This document shows positions 45,804 through 56,197 of a stretch of 64,000 bases of DNA, piece after piece. Position 1 is the stretch's first letter, and the number at the start of each line of letters is the position of its first letter. Both the position numbers and the translations under genes were made by a program. The notes under the pieces are model-generated. The model searched no databases. It was not told the DNA's origin and saw only the letters and a program-made list of their open reading frames with translations. Source of the stretch: Oscillospiraceae bacterium (GTDB lineage: Bacteria; Bacillota; Clostridia; Oscillospirales; Ruminococcaceae); assembly GCA_015066115.1 (NCBI GenBank), contig SVOZ01000001.1, positions 124,001 to 188,000 of the forward strand, written 5' to 3'.

Positions 45804-47795
45804 ATGGGCGAGATCAGAGTACTTGATAAACAGGTGGCGGAGCTTATCGCCGCAGGCGAGGTAATTGACAGACCTGCCTCTGTTGTTAAAGAGCTGATTG
45901 AAAATTCCGTTGATGCAGGTGCATTACATATTACAATTGAAATAAAAAGCGGCGGAATTGAGCTTATCCGTGTAACAGACGACGGTAAAGGAATTTCGCC
46001 CGACGACGCCGAAACTGCCTTTTTGCGCCATGCTACAAGTAAGGTGCGTTCTGCAAGTGACCTAAATGAGATCTTCACCTTAGGCTTTCGCGGTGAGGCA
46101 CTTGCCTCAGTTTGCGCCGTTTCCAAGGTTTCTATGATAACCCGCAAGGCCGATACCGATATGGGATGTCATATTGAGGTTGCAGGCGGCGAGGTGCTTT
46201 CTAAAGAGGAGGCAGGCTGTCCTGTTGGCACAACCATTATGGTTAAAAACCTTTTTTATAACACTCCTGCGAGAATGAAGTTTCTTAAAAAGGACGTTTC
46301 TGAGGCTAATGCGGTTGCCGCAGTTGTTGAAAAGATCGCAGTTTCCAATCCTAATATTGCTTTTAAATTTATTCGTGACGGAAGAATTGATCTGCAAACA
46401 GTCGGCGACGGAAAGCTCATCTCTGCAATTCACTGTGTATTTGGAAAAGCATTTGCAAGCTCTCTTTTGCCTGTTTCTTTTGAAAAAAACGGTGTAAAGG
46501 TTGAGGGCTTTATAAGCAAAGCGCTAAATGCAAAAGCAAAGCGCAGTATGCAGTACTTTTTCCTAAACGGCAGAACAGTTAAAAATGTTACAATGATGGT
46601 TGCGCTTGAGGAGTCTTATAAAGGCTCGATAATGGTCGGAAAATTTCCTGCCTGTGTGCTTATGGTCGAGGTTTCGCCGTCAATTGTTGATGTTAACGTT
46701 CATCCAACCAAAACAGAGGTTCGTTTTTCCGATGAGCGCGTGATCTATGATGCGGTGTATTTTGCTTGTAAATCGGCAATCTCTCGCGATAGTGCAGAAG
46801 CGGATATTGTTTTTAATGAAATCTCTGCTCAAAAAAACAATGTTTCATATGTAAAGGATGAAGACTTTACATCAAAAGGCGAACAAATTTCATTTGAGAA
46901 GGTAGAAAATAAACAAAATTCAGAGACTCTAAAAGAGTCTGAAACGTTTATTAAGTCTAACATTGCCTATAACGAAACACCTGTGTACAGATCACCTGAA
47001 AAAATTGTATTGGATCCTAAAATTTCTGAGATATCGTACACACTAAGTGATAACAAGATAAATAATAATAGCACAAACACTGTAAATGTCATGGAAAATC
47101 CTTTGTTTGCAAAAGAGGACGAACAAGAGGAACAAGCCCTGCCTTTTGTGTTGCCTGTTATACCTCGGGCCAATAAATTTGAGGCAGCAGAGCAACCGGC
47201 AGAATTAAAAGAGGATGATAGATTTTCCGGAGCAAAGATCATAGGCGAGCTTTTTAAGACCTATATTTTGCTTGAAGCAGAAAACGCGCTTTACTTAATT
47301 GACAAGCACGCGGCACATGAACGCCTTATTTATAACAAGCTTAAGTCCGAGGGCGCGGGAGCAGAAAAGCAGTATCTGCTTGAACCTGCAGTAATAAAGC
47401 CTTCAAGAGAAGAATATGACGCGCTTATTTCCCATGCAGAAACAGTTGACAAAATAGGATTTGAGATCGACGATTTCGGCTCAGGAAGCATTATTATCCG
47501 CTCTGTTCCTGCATTTATTGCGGCAGAGGATGCGGCCTGTGTGCTTTCTGAGGTTGCGGCTAACCTGCTTAATTGTAAAAAAGAGATTGCTCCGCAAATT
47601 CTTGACGATATGTATCACACTATTGCCTGCCGAAGCGCCATAAAGGCACACGATAAGACAAGCGTTTATGAGCTTTCATTTCTTGTTGATTGCCTCAGAA
47701 AAGAAACCGATGTTAAGTATTGTCCGCATGGAAGACCCATTACTGCAAAAATCACTAAAACTGACATAGAAAAAAGGTTTGGCAGAATACAGTAG
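45804..47795 (+). CDS. mutL: DNA mismatch repair protein MutL
   Basis: IAAGEVIDRPASVVKELIENSVDAGA, GFRGEALASV; C-terminal endonuclease-like HAAHERLIYNKL, CPHGRPI. Confidence 0.96.
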   Translation: MGEIRVLDKQVAELIAAGEVIDRPASVVKELIENSVDAGALHITIEIKSGGIELIRVTDDGKGISPDDAETAFLRHATSKVRSASDLNEIFTLGFRGEALASVCAVSKVSMITRKADTDMGCHIEVAGGEVLSKEEAGCPVGTTIMVKNLFYNTPARMKFLKKDVSEANAVAAVVEKIAVSNPNIAFKFIRDGRIDLQTVGDGKLISAIHCVFGKAFASSLLPVSFEKNGVKVEGFISKALNAKAKRSMQYFFLNGRTVKNVTMMVALEESYKGSIMVGKFPACVLMVEVSPSIVDVNVHPTKTEVRFSDERVIYDAVYFACKSAISRDSAEADIVFNEISAQKNNVSYVKDEDFTSKGEQISFEKVENKQNSETLKESETFIKSNIAYNETPVYRSPEKIVLDPKISEISYTLSDNKINNNSTNTVNVMENPLFAKEDEQEEQALPFVLPVIPRANKFEAAEQPAELKEDDRFSGAKIIGELFKTYILLEAENALYLIDKHAAHERLIYNKLKSEGAGAEKQYLLEPAVIKPSREEYDALISHAETVDKIGFEIDDFGSGSIIIRSVPAFIAAEDAACVLSEVAANLLNCKKEIAPQILDDMYHTIACRSAIKAHDKTSVYELSFLVDCLRKETDVKYCPHGRPITAKITKTDIEKRFGRIQ

Positions 47796-47806
47796 GAGGA
47801 ATTGTT

Positions 47807-48751
47807 TTGGAAAATAAAAAAATCCCTTTAACTGTTATAGTAGGCCCAACCGCGTCGGGAAAAACCGCGCTTTCAATTGAAATTGCAAAAAGATTTGGCG
47901 CTGAAATAGTTTCTGCTGACTCTATGCAGATCTATAAAGAAATGGATATAGCAACTGCTAAGCCAACATTAGAGGAAATGCAGGGTGTGCCGCATCATCT
48001 TATAGACTGTGTTGATATTAAAAATAAGTTTTCGGTTGCTCAGTATCTTAAAATGGCTCGCGACGCAATTTATGATATTAATTCGCGCGGTAAAAGGGCA
48101 GTCGTTGTCGGCGGTACAGGGCTTTATGTAAACAGCCTTGTTGATAATATTCAATTTGAGGATGAAAGCGACAGCACATTGAGGCAGGAGCTGTTAGCTG
48201 AGCTCGAAAAGTTCGGTGGCGAGTATATGCTTAAAAAACTCTCAGTCCTTGATCCTGAATATGCTGCAAAACTTCATCCGAACAATAAGGGAAGGATTAT
48301 AAGAGGAATAGAGATTAATCTTACTTTCGGCCATAGCATGAGTGAGCATACTGCTATTTCGAGAAATGTCCAGTCGCCGTATAGTGCACTTATGCTCGGT
48401 ATCACTTATAAAGACAGACAAAAGCTTTACGACAGAATTGACAGACGCGTTGATAGAATGATTGAAACGGGGCTTGTGAAAGAAACAGAGGCCTTTTTCA
48501 ATAAACTTGACGCTGATAAAACTGCCGTTCAGGCAATAGGCTATAAAGAGCTGTTTCCTTATCTTGATGGAAAAATCTCGCTTGATGAGGCGGTAGATAA
48601 CCTAAAACGTGCCACAAGAAATTACGCAAAACGTCAGCTTACATGGTTTCGAAAGGACGAGAGAATACATTGGCTGTACGCCGATGAGATGTCAGAAAGT
48701 AAGCTTGTTAACGGCGCTTTTTCGCTTTGTGAAGCCTTTTATAAAAGTTGA
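47807..48751 (+). CDS. miaA: tRNA dimethylallyltransferase MiaA
   Basis: VGPTASGKTALSIEIAKRFGAEIVSADSMQIYKEMDIATAKP. Confidence 0.96.
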   Translation: MENKKIPLTVIVGPTASGKTALSIEIAKRFGAEIVSADSMQIYKEMDIATAKPTLEEMQGVPHHLIDCVDIKNKFSVAQYLKMARDAIYDINSRGKRAVVVGGTGLYVNSLVDNIQFEDESDSTLRQELLAELEKFGGEYMLKKLSVLDPEYAAKLHPNNKGRIIRGIEINLTFGHSMSEHTAISRNVQSPYSALMLGITYKDRQKLYDRIDRRVDRMIETGLVKETEAFFNKLDADKTAVQAIGYKELFPYLDGKISLDEAVDNLKRATRNYAKRQLTWFRKDERIHWLYADEMSESKLVNGAFSLCEAFYKS

Positions 48752-48808
48752 TTTTTCGCAAGTTTTATGGTAAAATAAAATGTAAAATTTATTAAGGAGG
48801 TAAAGTAG

Positions 48809-50047
48809 GTGTCAGGAGCATCAAAAATTGTTAAAACGCTGCTTGTATCGCTTCTTGCAGTTTTTCTGCTTGTCTTTGTGGGATACCAGATATACAGCGC
48901 GGTTTACTCTCCTTATCATACAGAAACAGTTTCGGAGCTAACCCACGAAAACAAAATAGAACTTAACGGAATGTTTTTGCGTTCTGAGGAAAATGTAACA
49001 GCCGCTCATAAAGGATATATAGTTCATTATTTGTATTCTGACGGACAAAAGGTCGGAGCGGGCGGAACGGTTGCAGAGCTTTATGCCTCGGAATCGGATG
49101 TTGTAAATTATGAAAAGATCAAAGAGCTTAAAAATCTTTTAAGCCTTTTGGAAGAGTCGCAGGACCAATCAAGCGTTTTGGTTACAAATGCCGACCAGAT
49201 CAATACTCAGATAAATAATAAGATCAAGGAATATTCCCAGGCTGTTTATAATAACGATGCTGATGCGATCGAGCGATGCAAAAATGACCTGCAGGTGCTT
49301 TTAAACCGTCGAAATATAATAACCGAGAAGGAAACCGATTTTAATGATTATATTTCTCAGGTTAAAAAAGAAATTAAAACCTTAGAAGGTAAAATTAAAA
49401 ATGCGCTTAAATCTGTTTATGCCCAGAAAAACGGAAACTTTGTTATATCTGCTGACGGTTTTGAAAAAACAGCTCAGTATTCAAAGCTTTCTTCGCTGTC
49501 TGCCGCAGAAATAGAAAAGTTTATAAATGACGAAGCTCCGCAGAGCGTTGCCGATAACACTATTGGAAAGCTTATAACCGATTTTGATTGGCACTATGTT
49601 TTTATGCTTCCGATAGACGACAGCGAGTATCACAAAAAGATAAAAGCGGGGACAAGCCTTAAAATTCGCTTCCCCGACATTTCGGAAAAACCCGTTAATG
49701 TTATTGTCAGCAGTGTTGCGCTCTCTGAAGAAGAGGGAAAGATGGCTGTGTTTGTAAAGTCTAATCAGATGACGGGCAAATTCTGCTCGGCAAGACGTGA
49801 AAAGGCGGAACTGATTTTTTCATCTGTTAAGGGATACAGAGTTCCTAAAAGTGCTATTCGTATTGTTGATGGAGAACAAGGTGTATATGTTGTTATAGGA
49901 CAGCAAATGATGTTCAGAAAAGTCGATGTAATTTTTGAGGGCAATGATTATGTTGTTTGCAGTGCCGCTAACGGAAGCGGAACCCTTAAGCCGTTTGATG
50001 ATGTAATTGTGAAAGGAACTGACCTGTATGACGGTAAAACCATCTGA
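48809..50047 (+). CDS. HlyD-like membrane fusion/adaptor protein
   Basis: N-terminal TM helix, biotinyl-lipoyl-like 'GYIVHYLYSDGQKVGAGGTVAELYASES', coiled coil, barrel-like C-terminus. Confidence 0.72.
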   Translation: MSGASKIVKTLLVSLLAVFLLVFVGYQIYSAVYSPYHTETVSELTHENKIELNGMFLRSEENVTAAHKGYIVHYLYSDGQKVGAGGTVAELYASESDVVNYEKIKELKNLLSLLEESQDQSSVLVTNADQINTQINNKIKEYSQAVYNNDADAIERCKNDLQVLLNRRNIITEKETDFNDYISQVKKEIKTLEGKIKNALKSVYAQKNGNFVISADGFEKTAQYSKLSSLSAAEIEKFINDEAPQSVADNTIGKLITDFDWHYVFMLPIDDSEYHKKIKAGTSLKIRFPDISEKPVNVIVSSVALSEEEGKMAVFVKSNQMTGKFCSARREKAELIFSSVKGYRVPKSAIRIVDGEQGVYVVIGQQMMFRKVDVIFEGNDYVVCSAANGSGTLKPFDDVIVKGTDLYDGKTI

Positions 50048-50741
50048 AATAGCAGTAGTTGAAAATTTAAAGGTTATCCGCGATAAAATTTCTGTTGCCG
50101 CCCAAAAAACCGGACGAAACGCAAATGATATTCGCCTTATGGCCGTTACTAAAACAGTCGCCCCCGAGCTTGTTAATGTTGCAATAGATAACGGTGTTGA
50201 TCTGCTTGGCGAAAATAGAGTGCAGGAATATCTCGATAAAAAGGATTCTTATGTCCCAGATACAGAAACTCACTTTATCGGACATCTGCAGACTAATAAG
50301 GTTAAATATATCATTGATAAGGTCGATATGATACAGTCTGTTGACAGTGTAAAGCTTGCTCGTGAGATCAGCAAAAACGCTGTAAAAAACAATCTCATTA
50401 TGGATATTCTTGTTGAAATTAATATCGGGGAAGAAAGCTCAAAATCGGGCACAAGTCCTCAAATGGCACAGGAGCTTGTTTGCGAAATAGCAGAGCTTGA
50501 GGGGCTTCGCATTAAGGGACTTATGTCAATTCCGCCGATTTGTGAGAAAAAAGAGCAAAGTTTGCATTATTTTTCGCAGTTAAGGCAAATATTTGTTGAC
50601 ATTAGAGACAAAAACATAGATAATGTATATATGGAGTGTCTTTCGATGGGAATGTCACAAGATTATGAGGCTGCCATTGAAATGGGATCCAATATTGTTC
50701 GTATAGGTTCGGCGCTTTTTGGCCAGCGCCAATATCATTGA
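50028..50741 (+). CDS. YggS-family PLP homeostasis protein
   Basis: LLGENRVQEYLDK, HFIGHLQTNKVKYI, LSMGMSQDYEAAIEMGSNIVRIGSALFG. Confidence 0.95.
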   Translation: MTVKPSEIAVVENLKVIRDKISVAAQKTGRNANDIRLMAVTKTVAPELVNVAIDNGVDLLGENRVQEYLDKKDSYVPDTETHFIGHLQTNKVKYIIDKVDMIQSVDSVKLAREISKNAVKNNLIMDILVEINIGEESSKSGTSPQMAQELVCEIAELEGLRIKGLMSIPPICEKKEQSLHYFSQLRQIFVDIRDKNIDNVYMECLSMGMSQDYEAAIEMGSNIVRIGSALFGQRQYH

Positions 50742-50767
50742 TAAATAATTGAAAGAGAGGCATTAAA

Positions 50768-51217
50768 ATGGGATTATTCGGAAAATTATTCGGAGATGCA
50801 GAAGACGAGCAGTTTGAAAATGAGAGAGACGGATTGGGCGAGGATCTAATTCACAACAGCGAGCTTGTTGCTGCTGACGATACTACAGTTTCCTATGGCA
50901 ATGAGAAAAACCGTAACAGAGTTGTTAACATTCATGCAACAACTCAGCTTCAGGTTATTCTTGTTAAGCCTGAAAGATTTGAGGACGCACGCACCATTGC
51001 TGATCACCTCAACTCAAAAAGAACTGTTGTTTTAAATCTTGAATCCACAAATAAAGATGTTTCAAGAAGACTTATCGACTTTTTAAGCGGAGTTGCTTAT
51101 GCAAATCATGGACAGATCAAGCGCGTTGCAAACTCTACATTTATCATCACTCCTTACAATGTTGCAATTGAGGGAGATCTTCTTGATGAGCTTGAAAACA
51201 GCGGTGTTTATTTCTAA
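50768..51217 (+). CDS. sepF: Cell division protein SepF
   Basis: 'ILVKPERFEDARTIADHLNSKRTVVLNLESTNKDVSRRLIDFLSGVAYANHGQIKRVANSTFIITPYNV'. Confidence 0.95.
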   Translation: MGLFGKLFGDAEDEQFENERDGLGEDLIHNSELVAADDTTVSYGNEKNRNRVVNIHATTQLQVILVKPERFEDARTIADHLNSKRTVVLNLESTNKDVSRRLIDFLSGVAYANHGQIKRVANSTFIITPYNVAIEGDLLDELENSGVYF

Positions 51218-51222
51218 AAAAT

Positions 51223-51996
51223 ATGAATGAGCATCTGAAACAGCTTAATCTTAGCCGTGAAGAAGAAATATTATCTGCAAGGATTGAGGATCTTTTTGCC
51301 GCTTGCGATAAAAATAATATTCCTAAATTCACAGGGTTTCTTGACCTGCGTCAGCAAAGAATTGCAGAGTGTACAGCATCAGCTATTGATGCATCTGCCT
51401 TTCAGTTTTTTGGCGGTTTTGAAGGTGCCGAACGTAAAATGTTCGGCGTTTTTCCTGATTATATCATTGATAAAAACGTAGAATTTCCGATCTGTTTTGT
51501 CGAGATAACTCACAGGTTACCGCTTAATCATCGCGATTTTCTTGGATCGCTTATGTCGCTTGGCATAAAAAGAGAGGTTGTAGGGGATATAATCGTTGGT
51601 GAAAATAAGAGCTATGTGATTTTGCAGGAAAATATGTCCGGACACGTGATGGACAATATTTCAAAAATCGGCAATGTCGGCGTTTCCTTGCGTAAATGTG
51701 AGCTTAGCGAGCTTAAGATAAGCCAAAACAAATTTGAAGAAAACAGCGCAATTGTTGCGTCAATGAGGCTTGACTGCGTTGTTGCCGCTCTTTCAAATAA
51801 GAGCAGGGCGGAGTCTGCAAAATTTGTTGTTTCAGAAAGAGTAAATGTAAATCACGAGGTTATTACAAACTGCTCTAAAAATTTAAACCCAGGCGATGTT
51901 GTTTCTATTCGCTCGGTAGGGAAGTTTGTTATCGGGGAGTGTACAGGCAGAACTAAAAAAGGAAGATTGGTCCTTTGTTATAAAAAATATATTTAA
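51223..51996 (+). CDS. YlmH-family RNA-binding (S4 domain) protein
   Basis: YlmH domain plus C-terminal S4 (LDCVVAALSNKSRAESAKFVVSERVNVN); position between sepF and divIVA. Confidence 0.9.
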   Translation: MNEHLKQLNLSREEEILSARIEDLFAACDKNNIPKFTGFLDLRQQRIAECTASAIDASAFQFFGGFEGAERKMFGVFPDYIIDKNVEFPICFVEITHRLPLNHRDFLGSLMSLGIKREVVGDIIVGENKSYVILQENMSGHVMDNISKIGNVGVSLRKCELSELKISQNKFEENSAIVASMRLDCVVAALSNKSRAESAKFVVSERVNVNHEVITNCSKNLNPGDVVSIRSVGKFVIGECTGRTKKGRLVLCYKKYI

Positions 51997-52011
51997 TGGG
52001 AGGTTTCCGGG

Positions 52012-52788
52012 GTGCTTACTATTAATGAAATCAAAAACAAAAAATTTGACAAATCCGCCTTTGGTTACAAGGTAGAGGATGTTGAAGCATTCTTAAATCA
52101 GGTTATCGATTATGTTACAGCTATCGAAAACGAAAAGGCTGAAACCGAGAAAAAACTCGTTGTTCTTGCAAACAAAATAGAGGAATACCGCAATCAAGAG
52201 GATAGTCTTAGCCAGGTGCTTCTCGGAGCACAGAAGCTTAGCGATAGCATACTTAAAGAAGCAAAGAACCGTGCAGAAATTATTATGCGCGATGCCACAA
52301 TAAAGTCCGAGAATATTCTTAAAAATGTTAAGGACGATGTTAAGCGTGAGGAAGTTATCTTAAATAAAATGAAGCGCGAGGTTGACGCTTTTAAAACCAA
52401 GATGCTTACAATGTACAGCTCGCACATTGATATGTTAAAGAGCATTCCCGAAATAGAGCACGCAAAAGAAGAGGAAAAAGAAGAACCTGAGGTAAAAGAA
52501 GAGCCTGTAGTAGTTGAAGCGGCACCCGCTGAGGAGCCTGCACAAGAGCCTGCACAAGAAGAGGCTGTGGCTGCTGAAGTTTCTGAGCCCTCTGAGGAGC
52601 CTGTTAAACATGAGGAAGAAGCACAGGGACAGGAGCCTGCAAAAGAAGAGCCTGAGGAAGAGGGCTTTAAAATAAGCGGAGGATTTAAGTTCAGCCGCTT
52701 TGATGAAAACGAACCTAAAAAGGAATCCAAGTTCGGTCCCCTTAAGTTTGGAGACAGCTACGATCTGGATGACGATAATAAAAGATAA
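52012..52788 (+). CDS. divIVA: DivIVA domain-containing protein with acidic low-complexity region
   Basis: 'LTINEIKNKKFDKSAFGYKVEDVEAFLNQVIDYV' and coiled coil; Glu/Pro/Ala-rich C-terminal region. Confidence 0.92.
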   Translation: MLTINEIKNKKFDKSAFGYKVEDVEAFLNQVIDYVTAIENEKAETEKKLVVLANKIEEYRNQEDSLSQVLLGAQKLSDSILKEAKNRAEIIMRDATIKSENILKNVKDDVKREEVILNKMKREVDAFKTKMLTMYSSHIDMLKSIPEIEHAKEEEKEEPEVKEEPVVVEAAPAEEPAQEPAQEEAVAAEVSEPSEEPVKHEEEAQGQEPAKEEPEEEGFKISGGFKFSRFDENEPKKESKFGPLKFGDSYDLDDDNKR

Positions 52789-52813
52789 ACAATCATTTTG
52801 AGGAGAGAGCACA

Positions 52814-55603
52814 ATGCCACAGGATTATAACCAGACCTTAAACCTGCCGCAAACCGATTTTGCTATGCGTGCAGGTCTTCCCCAGAGAGAACCCGAGATG
52901 TTCAAGAAAATTGATGACGATAACATCTATGGAAAACTCATTGAAAAAAACAAAGGAAAACCGCAGTACATCCTTCACGATGGCCCTCCGTACGCAAACG
53001 GAGATATTCATCTTGGAACTGCGCTCAATAAGGTTTTAAAGGATTTTATTGTTAAATATAAAAATATGGCAGGATTTTATTCCCCGTACATTCCGGGATG
53101 GGATACCCACGGACTGCCTATTGAATTAAAAGCAATAAAAAAGATCGGCGTTGATAAGGCGCTTCTCTCTCCTGTAGAACTGAGAAAGCATTGCCGCGAT
53201 TTTGCCCTTATGTATGTAGATAACCAGAGAAATCAGTTTAAGCGTTTGGGCTCAATTGGCGACTATTCAGATCCTTATCTCACATTAAAACCCGAGTTTG
53301 AGGCCAAGCAGATCGAGATATTCGGCGATATGGCTGAAAAGGGATATATCTATAAAGGTCTTAAGCCTGTTTATTGGTGTCCCACCTGTGAAACGGCGCT
53401 TGCAGAGGCTGAAATTGAATATTCTGAGGACCCTTGTCATTCAATTTATGTAAAATTTAAGGTTACAGACGATAAGGGCAAAATCTCAGCCCTTGGAGCA
53501 GACCCCGCGAAGACATATTTTGTTATCTGGACAACTACTACCTGGACTCTGCCCGCAAACGTTGCAATTTGTATCGGACCTGAGTACACCTATGCCGCAG
53601 TTAAAGCAAACGGCGAGTATTATATAATCGCTCAGGAACTTATTGAGCCAACAATGAAGGCGGCAGGCATTGAGGATTACGAGGTTGTTGGAACTGCAAA
53701 GGGAAGCGAGTTAGAGCTTGTTGAAACCGCTCATCCTTTCATTGACAGAACTTCTTACATTATTGTTGGTAATCACGTAACCTTAGAGAGCGGTACAGGA
53801 TGTGTTCATACAGCGCCCGGCCACGGTGTTGAGGACTTTGAGGTTTGCAGAAACTATCCTCAGATTCCCATCGTTGTTCCTGTTGACTCAAAGGGTTATA
53901 TGACAGAGGAAGCAGGCCAGTTTGCAGGACTTTCTACAAATGATGCAAACAAGGCTATTGCTAAGCACCTCGACGAAACCGGAAGCCTTTTTGCGCTTCA
54001 GAAGATTATTCACCAGTATCCTCATTGCTGGCGTTGTAAGGACCCCGTTCTCTTCAGAGCAACTAAACAGTGGTTCTGCTCGATTGACGGATTTAAGGAT
54101 GACGCTATTAAGGCTATTGAGGGTGTTGAGTGGATTCCCCAGTGGGGCGAGGATCGCATTAAGGGAATGGTCCGCGATAGAAGTGACTGGTGTATTTCCC
54201 GTCAGCGTACCTGGGGCGTTCCTATTCCTATTTTCTATTGTGAAAAATGCGGAAAAGAGCACATTACCAAGGAGAGTATTAAGGCAGTTGCCGAGCTATT
54301 CCGTAAATATGGTTCTGATGCTTGGTACACCTATGAGGCTAACGAAATTCTCCCTGAGGGAACCGTTTGCAGCGAGTGCGGACACAATGTGTTTACTAAA
54401 GAAACAGATATTATGGACGTTTGGTTTGATTCTGGATCATCTCACGCCGCTGTTTTGCAGCAGAGAGATGAGGTTTCCTGGCCCGCTGACCTCTATTTAG
54501 AGGGCGCTGACCAGTATCGCGGTTGGTTCCAGTCGTCACTTCTTACATCTGTTGCATGGTGCGGAAAAGCACCTTACAAGGCCGTTTGTACTCACGGCTG
54601 GGTTGTTGACGGCGAAGGCAAAAAGATGTCCAAGTCCCTTGGCAACGGAATTTTACCCGATGAAATTGTCAGCGAATACGGTGCTGATATTTTAAGACTT
54701 TGGGTTGCATCCTCTGATTATCACGCTGATATCAGAATTTCCAAAGACATCTTAAAACAGCTTTCTGAGGGCTACAGAAAGATCCGCAACACCGCAAGAT
54801 ATATCCTTGGAAATATCTCTGATTTTGATCCCAATAAAAATATGGTTGCCTTTGACGATATGGCAGATATTGATAAGTGGGCGCTCATTAAGCTTGATGA
54901 ACTCAAAAAGAAGGTTACAGATGCTTACGATGCATTTGAATTCCATCAGGTTTATCATTCAATTCGCAATTTCTGTGTTATAGATATGTCCAATTTCTAT
55001 CTTGATGTTCTTAAGGATCGTTTGTACTGTGATAAAACCGACTCAGTTTCAAGAAGAGCGGCACAGAGCGCAATGTATGTTATTTTAAATTCGCTTACAA
55101 AGATGCTTGCTCCTATCCTCGCATTTACTTCTGAGGAGATCTGGCAGTGTATGCCGCATCTTGATTGCGAAAACACAGAAAATGTTCTCCTTAACGACAT
55201 GCCTAAGTTTGAGGGAATAACCGCTCAAGATGGCTTTATGGAAAAATGGGAGAAGATTCATGCTGTTAAAGATGCAGTTAAGAAACAGCTTGAAGAGCTT
55301 CGTGCACAAAAGGTTATCGGCTCTTCTCTTGACGCTGAGGTAACACTTTACGCCGATGGAGATTACTTTGAGTTCCTTTCGTCGATTGAGGAGGTTCTTC
55401 CCCAGGTTCTTATCGTTTCCAAGGTCTCGCTTGTAAAAGGAAACGGCGGAAGGGCAGACGACGAGCTTAAAGAACTTGGCATTGAAGTCGCAAAAGCTGG
55501 CGGATGTAAATGTGCTCGTTGCTGGACTTATAGTGACAGCGTTGGAAAAGATGCAGACCATCCCGAAATTTGTGAGCGCTGCGCAGCTGTAATAAAGGGT
55601 TAA
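52814..55603 (+). CDS. ileS: Isoleucyl-tRNA synthetase
   Basis: HDGPPYANGDIHLGTALNKVLKD, KMSKSLGNGI, C-terminal zinc finger CARCWTYSD...CERC. Confidence 0.97.
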   Translation: MPQDYNQTLNLPQTDFAMRAGLPQREPEMFKKIDDDNIYGKLIEKNKGKPQYILHDGPPYANGDIHLGTALNKVLKDFIVKYKNMAGFYSPYIPGWDTHGLPIELKAIKKIGVDKALLSPVELRKHCRDFALMYVDNQRNQFKRLGSIGDYSDPYLTLKPEFEAKQIEIFGDMAEKGYIYKGLKPVYWCPTCETALAEAEIEYSEDPCHSIYVKFKVTDDKGKISALGADPAKTYFVIWTTTTWTLPANVAICIGPEYTYAAVKANGEYYIIAQELIEPTMKAAGIEDYEVVGTAKGSELELVETAHPFIDRTSYIIVGNHVTLESGTGCVHTAPGHGVEDFEVCRNYPQIPIVVPVDSKGYMTEEAGQFAGLSTNDANKAIAKHLDETGSLFALQKIIHQYPHCWRCKDPVLFRATKQWFCSIDGFKDDAIKAIEGVEWIPQWGEDRIKGMVRDRSDWCISRQRTWGVPIPIFYCEKCGKEHITKESIKAVAELFRKYGSDAWYTYEANEILPEGTVCSECGHNVFTKETDIMDVWFDSGSSHAAVLQQRDEVSWPADLYLEGADQYRGWFQSSLLTSVAWCGKAPYKAVCTHGWVVDGEGKKMSKSLGNGILPDEIVSEYGADILRLWVASSDYHADIRISKDILKQLSEGYRKIRNTARYILGNISDFDPNKNMVAFDDMADIDKWALIKLDELKKKVTDAYDAFEFHQVYHSIRNFCVIDMSNFYLDVLKDRLYCDKTDSVSRRAAQSAMYVILNSLTKMLAPILAFTSEEIWQCMPHLDCENTENVLLNDMPKFEGITAQDGFMEKWEKIHAVKDAVKKQLEELRAQKVIGSSLDAEVTLYADGDYFEFLSSIEEVLPQVLIVSKVSLVKGNGGRADDELKELGIEVAKAGGCKCARCWTYSDSVGKDADHPEICERCAAVIKG

Positions 55604-55611
55604 AAACTATG

Positions 55612-55646
55612 GGAACGGGACACATAGTTTATGTGTCCCGTTTTTA
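55612..55646 (+). terminator. Terminator hairpin after ileS
   Basis: aacgggacacata/tatgtgtcccgtt + T run. Confidence 0.75.
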
Positions 55647-55666
55647 AGTGTTAGGAGGTGTCATAA

Positions 55667-56197
55667 GTGAAGAAAATGTCGCTGCCGCATGTTAAGATGC
55701 TAATTATCCTTATTTCTGTTGCATTTATCGGGATAGATCAGCTTATAAAGTATGTGGTTGTAGATAATATGCAGCTTTATGACACCATTCCCATTATAAA
55801 CAATGCCATTCATATAACCTATGTTTTAAATGACGGTGCGGCGTTTAGTATGCTGTCGGGGCAGGCTTGGCTCCTTTGCGGAGTCACCTCGCTGCTTATG
55901 ATTGGATTAATCGTTTTCTTCTTTTTAAAATCAACTAATCACATCCCGACGCTTTGCTCTTTAGGGCTTATCATCTCTGGCGGAATAGGCAATTTGATTG
56001 ACAGATTTTTCCGTGGAGAGACCCTGTTTTACGGCAAGGTGGTCGACTATATTGATTTTAGGCTTATAAAATTTGCGGTTTTCAATTTTGCCGATTGTTG
56101 TGTTGTTATCGGCGGATGTTTATTGACTGCAATATATATTTATATGGTGTACAAGGAGTACAAAGAGAAAAAAATCGGAGAAACTGCCAATGAATGA
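55667..56197 (+). CDS. lspA: Lipoprotein signal peptidase
   Basis: GIDQLIKYVV, NDGAAFSML, SGGIGNLIDRFFRG, VVDYIDF. Confidence 0.94.
   Translation: MKKMSLPHVKMLIILISVAFIGIDQLIKYVVVDNMQLYDTIPIINNAIHITYVLNDGAAFSMLSGQAWLLCGVTSLLMIGLIVFFFLKSTNHIPTLCSLGLIISGGIGNLIDRFFRGETLFYGKVVDYIDFRLIKFAVFNFADCCVVIGGCLLTAIYIYMVYKEYKEKKIGETANE

Noticed and set aside
52194-52730. 178-aa Ser-rich reverse ORF
   Set aside because: Antisense shadow of the Glu/Pro/Ala-rich divIVA tract; no independent coding signal.
52789-52813. T-box expected upstream of ileS
   Set aside because: Only 25 nt separate divIVA and ileS, so there is no room for a leader; ileS appears cotranscribed with the division cluster.
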